Assembly: GCA_947500775.1 (NCBI GenBank)
Contig: CANMTD010000001.1
Span: 682,001 to 746,000 of the forward strand
DNA length: 64,000 nt
Direction of reading: 5' to 3'
Source: an uncultured Paracoccaceae bacterium
GTDB taxonomy: Bacteria > Pseudomonadota > Alphaproteobacteria > Rhodobacterales > Rhodobacteraceae
Position numbers and translations under genes: made by a program
Part shown: positions 18,219 through 27,126 of the stretch, in pieces
Numbering within the stretch: position 1 is the first letter of the stretch
Layout of the letters: each line of letters begins with the position of its first letter
Notes under the pieces: generated by a model
What the model saw: the letters and a program-made list of their open reading frames with translations, nothing else
What the model was told of the DNA's origin: nothing
The model's database searches: none

Positions 18219-18569
18219 TCAGAAACAGCGTATCTCGGCCTCGGCCTGGGCGCGCCGCAAATCCGCTACGGCGGTTTTCGCGGTTTCGGCGTTGCGGAAC
18301 ATGGCGGTGCGTTCGCCGCGCAGCTGCAACAGCGACAGCACGGTTTCGGCGCTGACGTAATCCTCATAGGTCAGGATGCTGGCGATCACGTCGATCGAGC
18401 AGGAACAGCGGGTCAGTGCCTCGCGCCCGCGCCCGTTCACCGTCATGCAGGCAAAGACGTAGTCGGCCCGCGCCTCGGTCGGGTAATCGTTCAGGCGCAG
18501 CACGCTGTCGGCCTGCGCGGGTGGGGCAAGCATCAGACCAAGGCTGCATAGGCAGGCGAAAACGCGCAC
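18219..18569 (-). CDS. small cysteine-containing periplasmic protein
   Basis: A 116-residue product with a signal peptide and four cysteines in the mature part: YVFACMTVNG, LTRCSCSIDVI and a C-terminal RCF. The pattern ACM...CSCSIDxIA...LTYEDYV is typical of a small family near PQQ dehydrogenases, of unknown function. It lies just after the larger unknown gene at 18573 and converges on the SoxYZ-like gene. The disulfides could serve folding or redox relay. Confidence 0.75.
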   Translation of the reverse strand: MRVFACLCSLGLMLAPPAQADSVLRLNDYPTEARADYVFACMTVNGRGREALTRCSCSIDVIASILTYEDYVSAETVLSLLQLRGERTAMFRNAETAKTAVADLRRAQAEAEIRCF

Positions 18570-18572
18570 GGG

Positions 18573-19241
18573 CTACTCCTGATCCGTCAGCGCGGTATAG
18601 CGCATGGTTTCGGCATAGATGCGGGCGCCGTTCCTTTCGGGCGTGGCCGCGTTGAATTCGACGAACCCGCCGGGCACCATGTCCGAGGTCAGGAAGGTCA
18701 GCGTCAGTTCCGAAAAATCGCCCATGCGTTCGGCGTTCTTGTCATTGGCAAAGGGGCGGAAGGCGACCTGAAAGGCGGCCACGGGTTGTCCGTCGACATC
18801 GACCGTCACCGGGGTCACCTCGCCGCCCGACCGCAGCGATTCCTTCATGCGGTTGCGCAGATAGAACGGGCTGCCACCGGTGATCTGCGCCATCGAGCGC
18901 AGGCTGGATTCCAGGAATGTCATGACCAGCGGGTTGCCCGCGTCGGCCGGAAACGGGTTGCGGCTGCGGCGTTTTCCGCTTTCCGAGATGGTCATGACCG
19001 CCTCGGCCCCGCCGGTGTCCGAGGGCATCACCGCCAGCGAGATTGATCCGTCCGTGATCGAATGGAATTCATCGCTGTCGGGGCCCAGTCGGGAATGGTC
19101 ATAGGTCACGGCCTTCTGCGCCGGGATATTGTCCAGAACGCCGGTGGAAAACACCATATCCGTGGCTTTGTCGGCAAGGGCGGACCCGGCCAGAAGGAAT
19201 GACAGTGCGACGGGTGCGAAAAGTTTTCCTATCGGGGCCAT
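18573..19241 (-). CDS. uncharacterised periplasmic protein of the methanol island
   Basis: The 222-residue product starts at ATG 19241 (MAPIGKLFAPVALSFLLAG), preceded by GGAG, and has a clear signal. Mature segments include FSTGVLDNIPAQKAVTYDHSRLG, AVMTISESGKRRSR and AERMGDFSELTLTFLTSDMVPGGF; predicted mainly beta. It has no cysteines and no known catalytic motif. It lies three bases before the small Cys-rich gene at 18219-18569, so the two are likely one operon. No family name is known to me. Confidence 0.72.
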   Translation of the reverse strand: MAPIGKLFAPVALSFLLAGSALADKATDMVFSTGVLDNIPAQKAVTYDHSRLGPDSDEFHSITDGSISLAVMPSDTGGAEAVMTISESGKRRSRNPFPADAGNPLVMTFLESSLRSMAQITGGSPFYLRNRMKESLRSGGEVTPVTVDVDGQPVAAFQVAFRPFANDKNAERMGDFSELTLTFLTSDMVPGGFVEFNAATPERNGARIYAETMRYTALTDQE

Positions 19242-19327
19242 CGGGGAACTCCATCCTTGTTGTGTTCTGTTTTGGTAGCGCAGCGCGGGCGGCGTTTGTA
19301 TCGGCAATTGGTCGGAGGTGCGGGACA

Positions 19328-21580
19328 TCATTGCAGCCGCCAACTGACCAGCGACCGCAGCGCATGCGGTTCCACAGGTTTGGTCAGGACCTCGGCGTGC
19401 ATCTTGCGGGCGGCGCGCTGCAATCGTTTGCTGCGGTCGGCCGTGACCAGAATGCCGGGGATATTCTTGCCGATGGACTGCCGCAACGCGGCGATCGACA
19501 GCAACCCGGTGTCGGTGCCGTCCAGATGATAATCGGCGATGATGATGTCGGGCGGCACGCCCAGTTCGGCCACCAGCGCCAACAGCTCTTTGGTCGATCT
19601 TGCCGGGATGACGCTGATCCCCCAGCGTTCCAGTGTGCTGATCATCGCGGCCAGAATATCGGCGTCGTTTTCCACCAGAACGGCCAGCGCGTCGATTTCC
19701 TGAACGGCCTTGGGATGCCATTCGCGGCTGACGGGCAGGGCGCGGATGAATACCTGTTCCGAACGTTCGACAGTGACCGAGAACACGCTGCCGCGTCCGG
19801 GTTCCGAGGACAGTTTCAACCCATGCCCCAGATGCCCGCAGGCGCGTTCGACAAAAGACAGCCCCAGCCCCATGCCCTGATCCGCGCCGCTGCGGTCCAG
19901 ACGCTGGAATTCCTCGAATATCCGGCTGTGATCGCATTTGGCGATACCCGGCCCGGTGTCGAGCACCTGAATCTCGACGCTTTCGCCGCGCCGCCGCATC
20001 CCTATCAGCACCTTGCCGGTGTCGGTATACTTCAGCGCATTGGCCAGAAGGTTCTGCAAGATCCGGTGCAGATAGCGCTGATCGCTGACGACCGCCAGAT
20101 CGCTGTGCATGATGGTCAACTGAATACCCTTGCTGGCGGCAATCTCGCGGAAATCGGCATGCAGGGGGTCCAGCACCGCGTTGATCGGAAAATGCGAGAT
20201 CGTGAATTCGGCGCCCGAGGCATCCAGCCGGGAAATATCAAGCAGGGCGTCCAGAATGGATTCCACCGATTTGAAGGACCGGTCCAGACTGTTGGCGATG
20301 CCACGCTGAATGCCGTCCATCTTGGTTTCCATAAGGTTGGAGATGAACAGTTTGGCGGCGTTCAGGGGCTGCAGCAGGTCGTGGCTGGCCGCGGCCAGAA
20401 ACCGGGTTTTGGACAGGTTGGCCACTTCGGCGGCGTCTTTGGCGTTGCGCAGTTCCTGTTCCACCTGTTCCTGTTCGCGGGTCTTTTTCAGCAAGGCGGC
20501 GTTCGCCTCGGTCAGGGCCGAGGTGCGTTCGGCCACCCGCAGCTCCAGCGTGGCCTTTGCCCGCGCCAAAGCGTCGGTCGCGCGGCGTTCGGCAGTCACA
20601 TCGGTGAAACTGCCGACAAACCCGCCATCGGGCAGTTTGCGGAAACTGGCGTCCAGAATGCGCCCGCTGGTGCGCCGCACCTCAAGCTGAAGCGTGTTGC
20701 GGGTGTGGCGATCATTCACCCACGGCAGGAACCGCTGTTCCAGAATGTCGCCTTCCAGAATCTGGTTGTCATTCAGAAAGCCGGTGATCTTGCCCAGTGT
20801 CGTGCCTTCCTGCCCCAGCACGAAGGGCAGAGACAGCAATTCGCAGAACCGGCTGTTGCTGGCGACCAGCAGCAGGTCGCGGTCAAAGGTGCAGACCCCC
20901 TGGCTCATGTGGTCGATGGTGGCGCGGGCCTGTCGGGCATGCCGGTCCAGAACCATTTCGCGCTGTTGCCGCTGTTCGCGGACCAGATCGGTGATTTCGG
21001 TGTGCAGGATGGCGGCGCGCCCTTCGGGCATGCGGCGGTCTGACACCTGTATCCAGCGATCATTCGCCAGCCGGACGATGAACGAGGCGTTCTTGCGCCC
21101 GTGCTGCAGCGACCGGTGGTATCGCCACTGGTCGCGGGTCTGGCCTTCGTCCAGCTGCAGGAAGGCGCTTTGGGAAATGGTCGAGGTATAGGTTTCGAAC
21201 GTCATGCCGTGCACGATCCGGTCCGAGACATCCGGCAGCAGGTTGCGAAAGCGGGCGTTGCAGACCACCAGCTTTTCATCGGCGAACAGCGCGAAACCTT
21301 CGCTCATGGCTTCCAGCGCGTCGATCAGGTTCTGGCGCGATTCTTCGGCATCCTTCAACGCCTGCGAAAGTTCGTTCTGGTTTTCGCTGAGTTCGTCCAG
21401 CGCGGTCTGCAGATCGGTGGTGCGGGAATTGACCTGCGCCTCAAGATTGATGGCGGTTTGAAACAGCGCATAGGGCGTGCCGCCCTTTTCATTGTTCTGC
21501 TCAACCCGCCACATCAGGGATTTGACGATCTTGTTAAGCTTTTCCACCTGCCGCTCAAGCGGGTCGTTCGGGTCGATCAT
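19328..21580 (-). CDS. hybrid sensor histidine kinase with PAS domains and receiver
   Basis: A 750-residue cytoplasmic kinase with no membrane segment. In order: an N-terminal coiled coil (about residues 1-85), two PAS domains (about 85-205 and 220-340), a further coiled coil, the histidine box AAASHDLLQPLN (about His400), ATP-binding boxes NLLANALKYTD, DTGPGI and GMGLGLS, and a receiver domain with IIADYHLDG (Asp near 683). It follows the FIST protein with an ATGA overlap. PAS hybrid kinases of this type pair with FIST proteins (NosP-NahK in Pseudomonas) or control methanol and formaldehyde genes (FlhS in Paracoccus, RfdS in Rhodobacter). Here the location favours one-carbon control. Confidence 0.9.
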   Translation of the reverse strand: MIDPNDPLERQVEKLNKIVKSLMWRVEQNNEKGGTPYALFQTAINLEAQVNSRTTDLQTALDELSENQNELSQALKDAEESRQNLIDALEAMSEGFALFADEKLVVCNARFRNLLPDVSDRIVHGMTFETYTSTISQSAFLQLDEGQTRDQWRYHRSLQHGRKNASFIVRLANDRWIQVSDRRMPEGRAAILHTEITDLVREQRQQREMVLDRHARQARATIDHMSQGVCTFDRDLLLVASNSRFCELLSLPFVLGQEGTTLGKITGFLNDNQILEGDILEQRFLPWVNDRHTRNTLQLEVRRTSGRILDASFRKLPDGGFVGSFTDVTAERRATDALARAKATLELRVAERTSALTEANAALLKKTREQEQVEQELRNAKDAAEVANLSKTRFLAAASHDLLQPLNAAKLFISNLMETKMDGIQRGIANSLDRSFKSVESILDALLDISRLDASGAEFTISHFPINAVLDPLHADFREIAASKGIQLTIMHSDLAVVSDQRYLHRILQNLLANALKYTDTGKVLIGMRRRGESVEIQVLDTGPGIAKCDHSRIFEEFQRLDRSGADQGMGLGLSFVERACGHLGHGLKLSSEPGRGSVFSVTVERSEQVFIRALPVSREWHPKAVQEIDALAVLVENDADILAAMISTLERWGISVIPARSTKELLALVAELGVPPDIIIADYHLDGTDTGLLSIAALRQSIGKNIPGILVTADRSKRLQRAARKMHAEVLTKPVEPHALRSLVSWRLQ

Positions 21581-22755
21581 CTGTCCCTGTCCGCATTGGG
21601 AGGGAAAAAGGCAACGCCGACGAAGGTCTGGTTCACATGCATGCCGTTATGTTGCTCGCCATAGGTGCTGAACCCGATCACGTTGTTGTCGACCAGAAGC
21701 TGCGAGGTTTCTTTCTTCTTGCCCAGGGTCACGACCTCGATTTTCCGCAGGATGCAGTCGAAGCCAAGGATCAGCGCCGGTTTGCCTTCGGCGTCTTCAA
21801 GGGATTTGAATTCCTTTTGCATACCGCTGGTGATTTCGCGGGCCTCGCCGATGGTCAGGACGATGCCTTCGTCGATGGCCGATAGAAACTTCAGCCCGGT
21901 GCCGTTCACCACCGACTGGATGGCGCGCACGTGATACCGCCCGCCGGCCCGCACCAGCGTGGGGTATGAGGCGAACAGGAATGGCCCCAGTTGATCCTTG
22001 GGATATCCGATCACGCGGGCATATTCATCGGCCGCCGGTTCACCGTTGATTTCATTGACAATTCGTTCCGAGGGCAGGGCGTCGGTCACCACCATCTGTT
22101 TGCCGGTGGGGGTGATGTGGTCAAAGGTGATTTCGGTAAAGCGATAGTCGGTGTTGATCAGGATCAGCAGCGCGGCGTCGGAATGGAACCGCCCGTCCAG
22201 AAACACGAAGGTTTCCTCGAAACACATGCCGTCGCCCGCAGAGCCGCCGCACAGCGGGATCGGGGCCAGCCCCGCATCCAGTGCCGCCACCAGCGCGTCT
22301 TCCTGCAGCGACATGCCGTCGGCGAATTGCAGCGCCAGAGTTTGCCAGCCGTCTTTCACGGGCATGTTCGTGACAAGATCGCGGGCGATGTCCGAACATT
22401 CCGAAACGCCTTTGCTGGCGATATTCTCGATCAATCGGCTGGCAAAGGAAAAATGCTTGGCCGAGAACGAGACGGCGACAATGGCCCCTTCGACATATCC
22501 GAACGGGGTCAGCTCTCCGGCGGTTGTGCAGCCCATGACGGGCACCCCGGGGAACAGATCGCGGAACCCTTCGGACAGGGTCGAACGGTTGTGCTGGGGC
22601 GAGGTGAACATCAGGATAAAGGCGATGTCGGGTTGCCAGATCGCCTGTTTCAGCTCTTGCACCGCCGTCAAAGGGTCCGTGGCCTGGCTTGCGCCAAACC
22701 TGAGCGCATCGTCCGGACGGGTGCGCGTGGAACTGTCTATGACGAAACTGTCCAA
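21577..22755 (-). CDS. FIST-domain sensory protein
   Basis: About 392 residues with FIST N and C domains: MGCTTAGELTPFGY, LALQFADGMSLQEDALV, LCGGSAGD and NEINGEPAADEYARV. FIST domains bind small ligands; in Pseudomonas NosP the ligand is haem/NO and the protein modulates a partner kinase. The TTG at 22755 is preferred because GGGAGGAG precedes it; a longer frame to a TTG at 22806 adds a CPKC-containing leader without a ribosome site. Overlap with the kinase start and proximity to the response regulator indicate one operon. Confidence 0.85.
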   Translation of the reverse strand: MDSFVIDSSTRTRPDDALRFGASQATDPLTAVQELKQAIWQPDIAFILMFTSPQHNRSTLSEGFRDLFPGVPVMGCTTAGELTPFGYVEGAIVAVSFSAKHFSFASRLIENIASKGVSECSDIARDLVTNMPVKDGWQTLALQFADGMSLQEDALVAALDAGLAPIPLCGGSAGDGMCFEETFVFLDGRFHSDAALLILINTDYRFTEITFDHITPTGKQMVVTDALPSERIVNEINGEPAADEYARVIGYPKDQLGPFLFASYPTLVRAGGRYHVRAIQSVVNGTGLKFLSAIDEGIVLTIGEAREITSGMQKEFKSLEDAEGKPALILGFDCILRKIEVVTLGKKKETSQLLVDNNVIGFSTYGEQHNGMHVNQTFVGVAFFPPNADRDR

Positions 22756-22809
22756 GTCTCCTCCCAAACACTTTGGACATACGGGTTTTTGCAGTATTCG
22801 GTGCAAAGC

Positions 22810-23502
22810 CTATTTTAACAAGGCCGAAAATTGGGCCTCTTTGGCCAATAGGGCGGCTTGTGTTCGGCTGTGAACCCCCAGCTTGCGCAATATCGCGGTG
22901 ATATGCGCCTTGACCGTGGTTTCGGCGATGGTCAGGTCATAGGCGATCTGTTTGTTCAATTTGCCTTCGCAGACCAGTTTCAGGATGGTGACCTGCTGCG
23001 GTGTCAGGCTGGACAGCCGCTCGACGATCTGTTCCATCTTTTCGGTTTCGCCGCCGCCATCGACCGGGCGGATATAGTCGTCCGGAAAATAGGTGCCGCC
23101 CGACCAGATTTCGCGAAACGCGCTTTCAAGTTCGTTGCGCGGGGCGTCTTTTTTGATAAAACCGGCGGCCCCGGCGGCAAGCACGGCGGTGATGACACGG
23201 CTGTCCCCCAGCGCAGAGACGACCACGATGGGGGTCTTGGGCACATTGGATCGCAGCCGCAACAGCCCGTCCATCCCCGAAACATCCGGCAGGTTCAGAT
23301 CCAGAACAACCGCGTCGGCGTCATAGCCGCCGTTGATAAGTTCGATCCCAGCCTGAAGCGAGTTTGCCGTTTTGATTTCTGACAGGTCCAAGATGCTTTG
23401 CAGTGTCATTGCCAGCGCCTCGCAGAACAGGGGGTGATCATCAATCACCAGAACCGTTCGTATGTCGAGAGCTGTCTCTTTCAAAAATCCATTCTCCACC
23501 AT
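22810..23502 (-). CDS. LuxR-family response regulator
   Basis: A 230-residue regulator: receiver domain with DDHPLF and phospho-acceptor Asp68 (AVVLDLNLPD), then a C-terminal LuxR-type helix-turn-helix (SSLTPQQVTILKLVCEGKLN, KQIAYDLTIAETTVKAHI). It is the first gene of a minus-strand operon with the FIST protein and the hybrid kinase. Its relatives (FlhR, ExaE/AgmR type) turn on alcohol and formaldehyde oxidation genes. It is the best candidate to bind the GGACCTTAGTCC-like sites in the methanol island; this is inference. Confidence 0.9.
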   Translation of the reverse strand: MVENGFLKETALDIRTVLVIDDHPLFCEALAMTLQSILDLSEIKTANSLQAGIELINGGYDADAVVLDLNLPDVSGMDGLLRLRSNVPKTPIVVVSALGDSRVITAVLAAGAAGFIKKDAPRNELESAFREIWSGGTYFPDDYIRPVDGGGETEKMEQIVERLSSLTPQQVTILKLVCEGKLNKQIAYDLTIAETTVKAHITAILRKLGVHSRTQAALLAKEAQFSALLK

Positions 23503-23663
23503 TTCTGAACAACGCTCCTGACATTGTACTGCGCAACCACCCTATCCGATAGCGTAACACCGGGTTCGTCAATTGGCATGTAGACCTTCGGACATATCAG
23601 AGGGGAAAGGGGGCGTTGGGGCGGCATGTTTGCGACGCCCGGCCAGCCGGAGTGTGCGGGGAT

Positions 23664-24719
23664 TCATTCTGCGGGGGTGAACCCGACAATCAACTGGCGC
23701 AGGCCGAATGCCGCCCCCGCCAGAATGGCGATAAATGTCAGGGGCGCGCTGAAGGCAAGCACCGAAAAGGCGGAAATGCCTTGGCCGATACTGCACCCCA
23801 CCGCGACGATCGCGCCGACCCCCATCAGAAAGGCGCCGACGATCTGGCGGCGCAATTCGCGCGGGTCTTCGCAGGCCTCCCACCTGAAATGGCCCTTGAT
23901 CAGGCTGCCGATAAAGGCCCCGGTCAGGACCCCCGCCACTGATCCGGTGGCAAAGCTGGGCGCATTGCCCGAAGAGGTCATGATATACAGCATGGTTTCG
24001 CCGATGGGCGCCGAGAACGTGTGCGACACGACGCGCGTTGCCTCGAACCCGTTGGAGGCGACCCATTGCGTACCGGCCCAGCCCGATATGACCGCAACCC
24101 CCACAACGGCGCCCCAGAACAGGGTCGGCAGGCTGTGCCGGACGCGGTGGGGCGCGATGGTCGCGCCCAGGATGATCGCGCCGATGGTGATGCCGATGGT
24201 GTTGACCGACAGGCCCAGCCGTGCCGACAGCGCATGGGCGATGCCGGGCAGGGGGCCGTCGATGGGCGTGGTCGGAAAGGCCCAGATGCGCAGGGCCGAC
24301 AATGGCCCGCCCAGCGTGATATAGGCCGCGATCCCCATGACCAGAACGATCACGAAGGCCCGCAGATCGCCACCGCCCAGCCGGGCCAGCGCGCCGTAGC
24401 CGCAGTTCCCGGCCAATGCCATGCCATAGCCGAAGGTCAGCCCGCCCAGAACGCTGGCGGTCGGGCTCCAGCTTTGGGCCAGATACAGGGTTTCGGGCAG
24501 GTTCAGAAAGCCAAGCGCGGACAGGCCGAAGGTGCCGCAGATCGCCACGCCGATGGCGACGCCCCACATCCGCATCCGCAGATCGCTGCCGCCATAGAAA
24601 TAATCCTCGATCGCGCCCAGGGTGCAAAAACGCCCCAGACGTGCGGCCAGCCCCAGCAGCAGCCCTCCCAGCGCGCCGGCCAATGCAACAAGCGTGGCTT
24701 CGCTGACAACCTCCAGCAT
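23664..24719 (-). CDS. soxT: YeeE/YedE-family transporter SoxT
   Basis: A 351-residue inner-membrane protein of about ten segments in the YeeE/YedE thiosulfate-uptake family. The conserved pore cysteines are visible in GRFCTLGAIEDYFYGG, AGNCGYGALARLGGG and VGCSIGQGISAFS, as in the thiosulfate transporter TsuA. It follows soxR after 48 bases, giving soxS-soxR-soxT on the minus strand, the order known from Pseudaminobacter sox loci. A role in thiosulfate or sulfur-compound import that supports induction is inferred. Confidence 0.88.
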   Translation of the reverse strand: MLEVVSEATLVALAGALGGLLLGLAARLGRFCTLGAIEDYFYGGSDLRMRMWGVAIGVAICGTFGLSALGFLNLPETLYLAQSWSPTASVLGGLTFGYGMALAGNCGYGALARLGGGDLRAFVIVLVMGIAAYITLGGPLSALRIWAFPTTPIDGPLPGIAHALSARLGLSVNTIGITIGAIILGATIAPHRVRHSLPTLFWGAVVGVAVISGWAGTQWVASNGFEATRVVSHTFSAPIGETMLYIMTSSGNAPSFATGSVAGVLTGAFIGSLIKGHFRWEACEDPRELRRQIVGAFLMGVGAIVAVGCSIGQGISAFSVLAFSAPLTFIAILAGAAFGLRQLIVGFTPAE

Positions 24720-24767
24720 TGGTGGTGCCCTCCCTTGCGAACCGGTTTTATGGTTTGGTTGTTCCGG

Positions 24768-25103
24768 TCAGTCTGACTTGCAGAACAAGTCGTAGACGAC
24801 TTCCATTATTTGCTTGGGGCGATCGTCCGTCAAGCTATAGTAGATCGCCTTGCCATCGCGGCGCGGGGTCACCAGACCCTCCAGCCGCAGGCGGGAAAGT
24901 TGCTGCGATACGGCGGCCTGACGGGCCGACAGCAGCTCCTCCAGCTCGGTCACGGATTTTTCGCCCGAGGCCAGATGGCACAGGATCATCAACCGGCCTT
25001 CGTGGCTGATGGCTTTCAGAAAATTCGATGCTCGTGTTGCGTTTAGCACCATTTTGTCCATGTCTTCTTTAGACAGATTTTCATCAAAAACCGGCAATCC
25101 CAC
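24768..25103 (-). CDS. soxR: ArsR-family repressor SoxR
   Basis: A 111-residue winged-helix regulator with a GTG start at 25103. The DNA-binding helix is AAVSQQLSRLRLEG. It has two cysteines 66 residues apart, Cys42 (MILCHLA) and Cys108 (LFCKSD). The same pair and spacing form the per/polysulfide bridge of BigR and SqrR, so it should sense reactive sulfur species. SoxR represses sox operons by binding near soxS-soxV and soxW-soxX; matching inverted repeats are present in both gaps here. Confidence 0.93.
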   Translation of the reverse strand: MGLPVFDENLSKEDMDKMVLNATRASNFLKAISHEGRLMILCHLASGEKSVTELEELLSARQAAVSQQLSRLRLEGLVTPRRDGKAIYYSLTDDRPKQIMEVVYDLFCKSD

Positions 25104-25222
25104 GTATCAGTATCCTTGCGTCACGTTGGGGCCAGTCGGCATCTGAACAGCGATTGCCCCGTCTGCGGGGCCCGTGAAAGTGGCATCACATGCAGTCGAT
25201 ACAATTGCAGTTCCGCGCGTTT

Positions 25223-25603
25223 TCATCCGGTTTGTTCCTGTATCACATTTGCGTCAGACAGCATTCTATCGAGCAGGCCCCAGAAAAAATCTTCCCCGGG
25301 ATACCCTTCGATTCGGCTTGATTCAACCCCGTCGATCATCAGCACGAAGGTTGGCGTGAAATGCAACGGGCGCTGAAAGGTCAGATCGGGCGGTGTTGCG
25401 GCATGGATATCGATGCGGCGCAACGCGGCTGCCTTGCCCTCGGGGGTCTTGGGATATTTATGCGAAACCTCGTCGTTCCAGCGGGCGCACCACATGCATC
25501 CCTTTTCCTCGACCATCACCAATTGGGCGTCCGCCAGGGCTGGCAGCGCCAATAACAAGCCAAGTACAAACGGTATTGTACGAAAGAGGTAAACGAGTTT
25601 CAT
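25223..25603 (-). CDS. soxS: periplasmic thioredoxin SoxS
   Basis: The 126-residue product has a signal peptide (YLFRTIPFVLGLLLALPALADA) and the active site CMWC in VEEKGCMWCARW. In Paracoccus pantotrophus SoxS keeps the Sox system in an active state by reducing SoxY mixed disulfides. It is divergent from soxV across a 78-base promoter that holds an inverted repeat. Confidence 0.93.
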   Translation of the reverse strand: MKLVYLFRTIPFVLGLLLALPALADAQLVMVEEKGCMWCARWNDEVSHKYPKTPEGKAAALRRIDIHAATPPDLTFQRPLHFTPTFVLMIDGVESSRIEGYPGEDFFWGLLDRMLSDANVIQEQTG

Positions 25604-25624
25604 ATCTGCGCAATTGACCTTTGG

Positions 25625-25649
25625 ATATTCAACAACGTAATCTGAATAT
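25625..25649. promoter_or_regulatory. candidate SoxR operator between soxS and soxV
   Basis: ATATTCA (25625-25631) and TGAATAT (25643-25649) form a seven-base inverted repeat with an 11-base spacer, followed by another TGAATT half-site. It lies in the soxS-soxV gap, a known SoxR target region in Pseudaminobacter. Confidence 0.6.
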
Positions 25650-25681
25650 GTGAATTAATCAAGATTTTCAGGACGGGCTTC

Positions 25682-26422
25682 ATGTTTGACATTTCTTTTG
25701 CGGGTGCGGCCTTGGCCGGTCTCTTGTCGTTTCTGTCGCCCTGCATTCTGCCGATCGTGCCGTTCTACCTAAGCTATCTGGCCGGCGTCGGCATGAACCA
25801 GATATCGGCGGATGCGCCGGTGGATGGGGTCGTGCGGCGGCGCGCGGTTCTGTCGGCGCTGTGCTTTGCGGCGGGCGTGATCACCGTGTTCATGGCGCTG
25901 GGGGCCACGGCCACGCTGTTCGGTCAGGTCTTTCGCGAATATTTCGATATCCTGCGCTGGGTCGCGGCGGCGATCATCATCGCGATGGGGCTGCATTTCC
26001 TGGGCGTGATCCGGATCGGGTTTCTGTACCGGCAGTTCCGGGCCGAGGCGGGCAATACCTCGAACATGAGCTTTGTCGGCGCCTATGTGATCGGGCTGGC
26101 CTTTGCCTTTGGCTGGACGCCCTGCGTGGGCCCGGTGCTGGCGGCGATCCTGTTCACCGCCGCCGGGGCTGAGACCGCGGGCCGGGGGGCGGCCCTGTTG
26201 TTTGTGTACGGTGTGGGCATGACCGCGCCATTTGTTGCGGCCGCGATGTTCATCGGGCCGTTCATGCGCTGGATGGCGCGCTTTCGGAAACATCTGGGGC
26301 TGGTCGAGAAAATCATGGGGGCGCTGTTGATCGTGTTCGGCCTTCTGATCGCGACCAACTCTGTCAACTATATCGCGCAATGGATGTTGGAGGTCGCGCC
26401 GGACATCGGCATTCTGCGCTAA
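25682..26422 (+). CDS. soxV: membrane thiol-disulfide transporter SoxV (CcdA family)
   Basis: A 246-residue six-segment membrane protein of the CcdA/DsbD type. Two redox cysteines sit in FLSPCILPIVP and WTPCVGPVLAA, in the first and fourth segments as usual. SoxV moves reducing equivalents from the cytoplasm to periplasmic SoxW and so to the Sox proteins. It starts the plus-strand sox operon and is 16 bases from soxW. Confidence 0.95.
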   Translation: MFDISFAGAALAGLLSFLSPCILPIVPFYLSYLAGVGMNQISADAPVDGVVRRRAVLSALCFAAGVITVFMALGATATLFGQVFREYFDILRWVAAAIIIAMGLHFLGVIRIGFLYRQFRAEAGNTSNMSFVGAYVIGLAFAFGWTPCVGPVLAAILFTAAGAETAGRGAALLFVYGVGMTAPFVAAAMFIGPFMRWMARFRKHLGLVEKIMGALLIVFGLLIATNSVNYIAQWMLEVAPDIGILR

Positions 26423-26438
26423 ACGGGAGGATTGAAAA

Positions 26439-26999
26439 ATGAGGATAGTATTGGGACTGATCGCTGCGGTTCTGTTGGCCTTGCCGGGCACTGCGGCGGA
26501 ACTGGGCGATGACGGGCTGCACAAGGCCCCCTGGATGCGCGAGACGTTCAAGGATCTGTCCGAGGATCTGGCCGACGCGAATGCCGAAGGAAAACGCCTG
26601 ATGCTGATCATCGAACAGCGCGGCTGTATCTATTGCAAGAAGATGCACGAAGAGGTGTTTCCCGTCCCCGAAATCGCCGCCTTCATCGAAGAAAACTTCT
26701 TTGTCGTGCAGGTGAACATGTTCGGCGATGTCGAGGTCACGGATTTCGATGGCACCGCTTTGCCCGAGAAGGAAATGGTCAAGAAATGGGGTGCGCTTTT
26801 CACGCCAACGATTCTGTTTTTGCCCGAAGAGGTGGATGAAAATGCCACGGCCATGCAGGCCAGCGCTGCGGTCATGCCGGGGGCATTTGGCCGGTATACG
26901 ACGTTCAACATGCTGAACTGGGTTGTCGAAAAAGGGTACGATGGTGACGAAAGTTTCCAGAAATATCATGCCCGTAAGTTCGCGGAACAGTCCAAATAA
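26439..26999 (+). CDS. soxW: periplasmic thioredoxin SoxW
   Basis: A 186-residue thioredoxin-fold protein with a signal peptide and active site CIYC in IEQRGCIYCKKMHEEV. A cis-proline loop is present in LFTPTILFLPEE. It is the partner of SoxV and ends before a 127-base gap with the soxX promoter. Confidence 0.93.
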   Translation: MRIVLGLIAAVLLALPGTAAELGDDGLHKAPWMRETFKDLSEDLADANAEGKRLMLIIEQRGCIYCKKMHEEVFPVPEIAAFIEENFFVVQVNMFGDVEVTDFDGTALPEKEMVKKWGALFTPTILFLPEEVDENATAMQASAAVMPGAFGRYTTFNMLNWVVEKGYDGDESFQKYHARKFAEQSK

Positions 27000-27036
27000 G
27001 ATCGGTCGGGCGCGGGGCGGGCCGGAACAAATGCGA

Positions 27037-27056
27037 AAATTCAAAAAATAGAATTT
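27037..27056. promoter_or_regulatory. candidate SoxR operator between soxW and soxX
   Basis: AAATTC (27037-27042) and GAATTT (27051-27056) are perfect six-base arms with an eight-base AT-rich spacer, 71 bases before the soxX start. The soxW-soxX gap is a proven SoxR target in related bacteria, and ATTC-N8-GAAT recurs upstream of the soxG/H-like genes at 41894. Confidence 0.65.
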
Positions 27057-27126
27057 ATTGTTGCGATGCCCCGGTTGTCTGCGCTACGATCACCGAAATA
27101 ATAATGAATGTGTTTAGGGAGGACGC

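Noticed and set aside
23569-24627. Minus-strand frame overlapping soxT in another phase
   Set aside because: Arg/His/Pro-rich shadow of the SoxT membrane protein.
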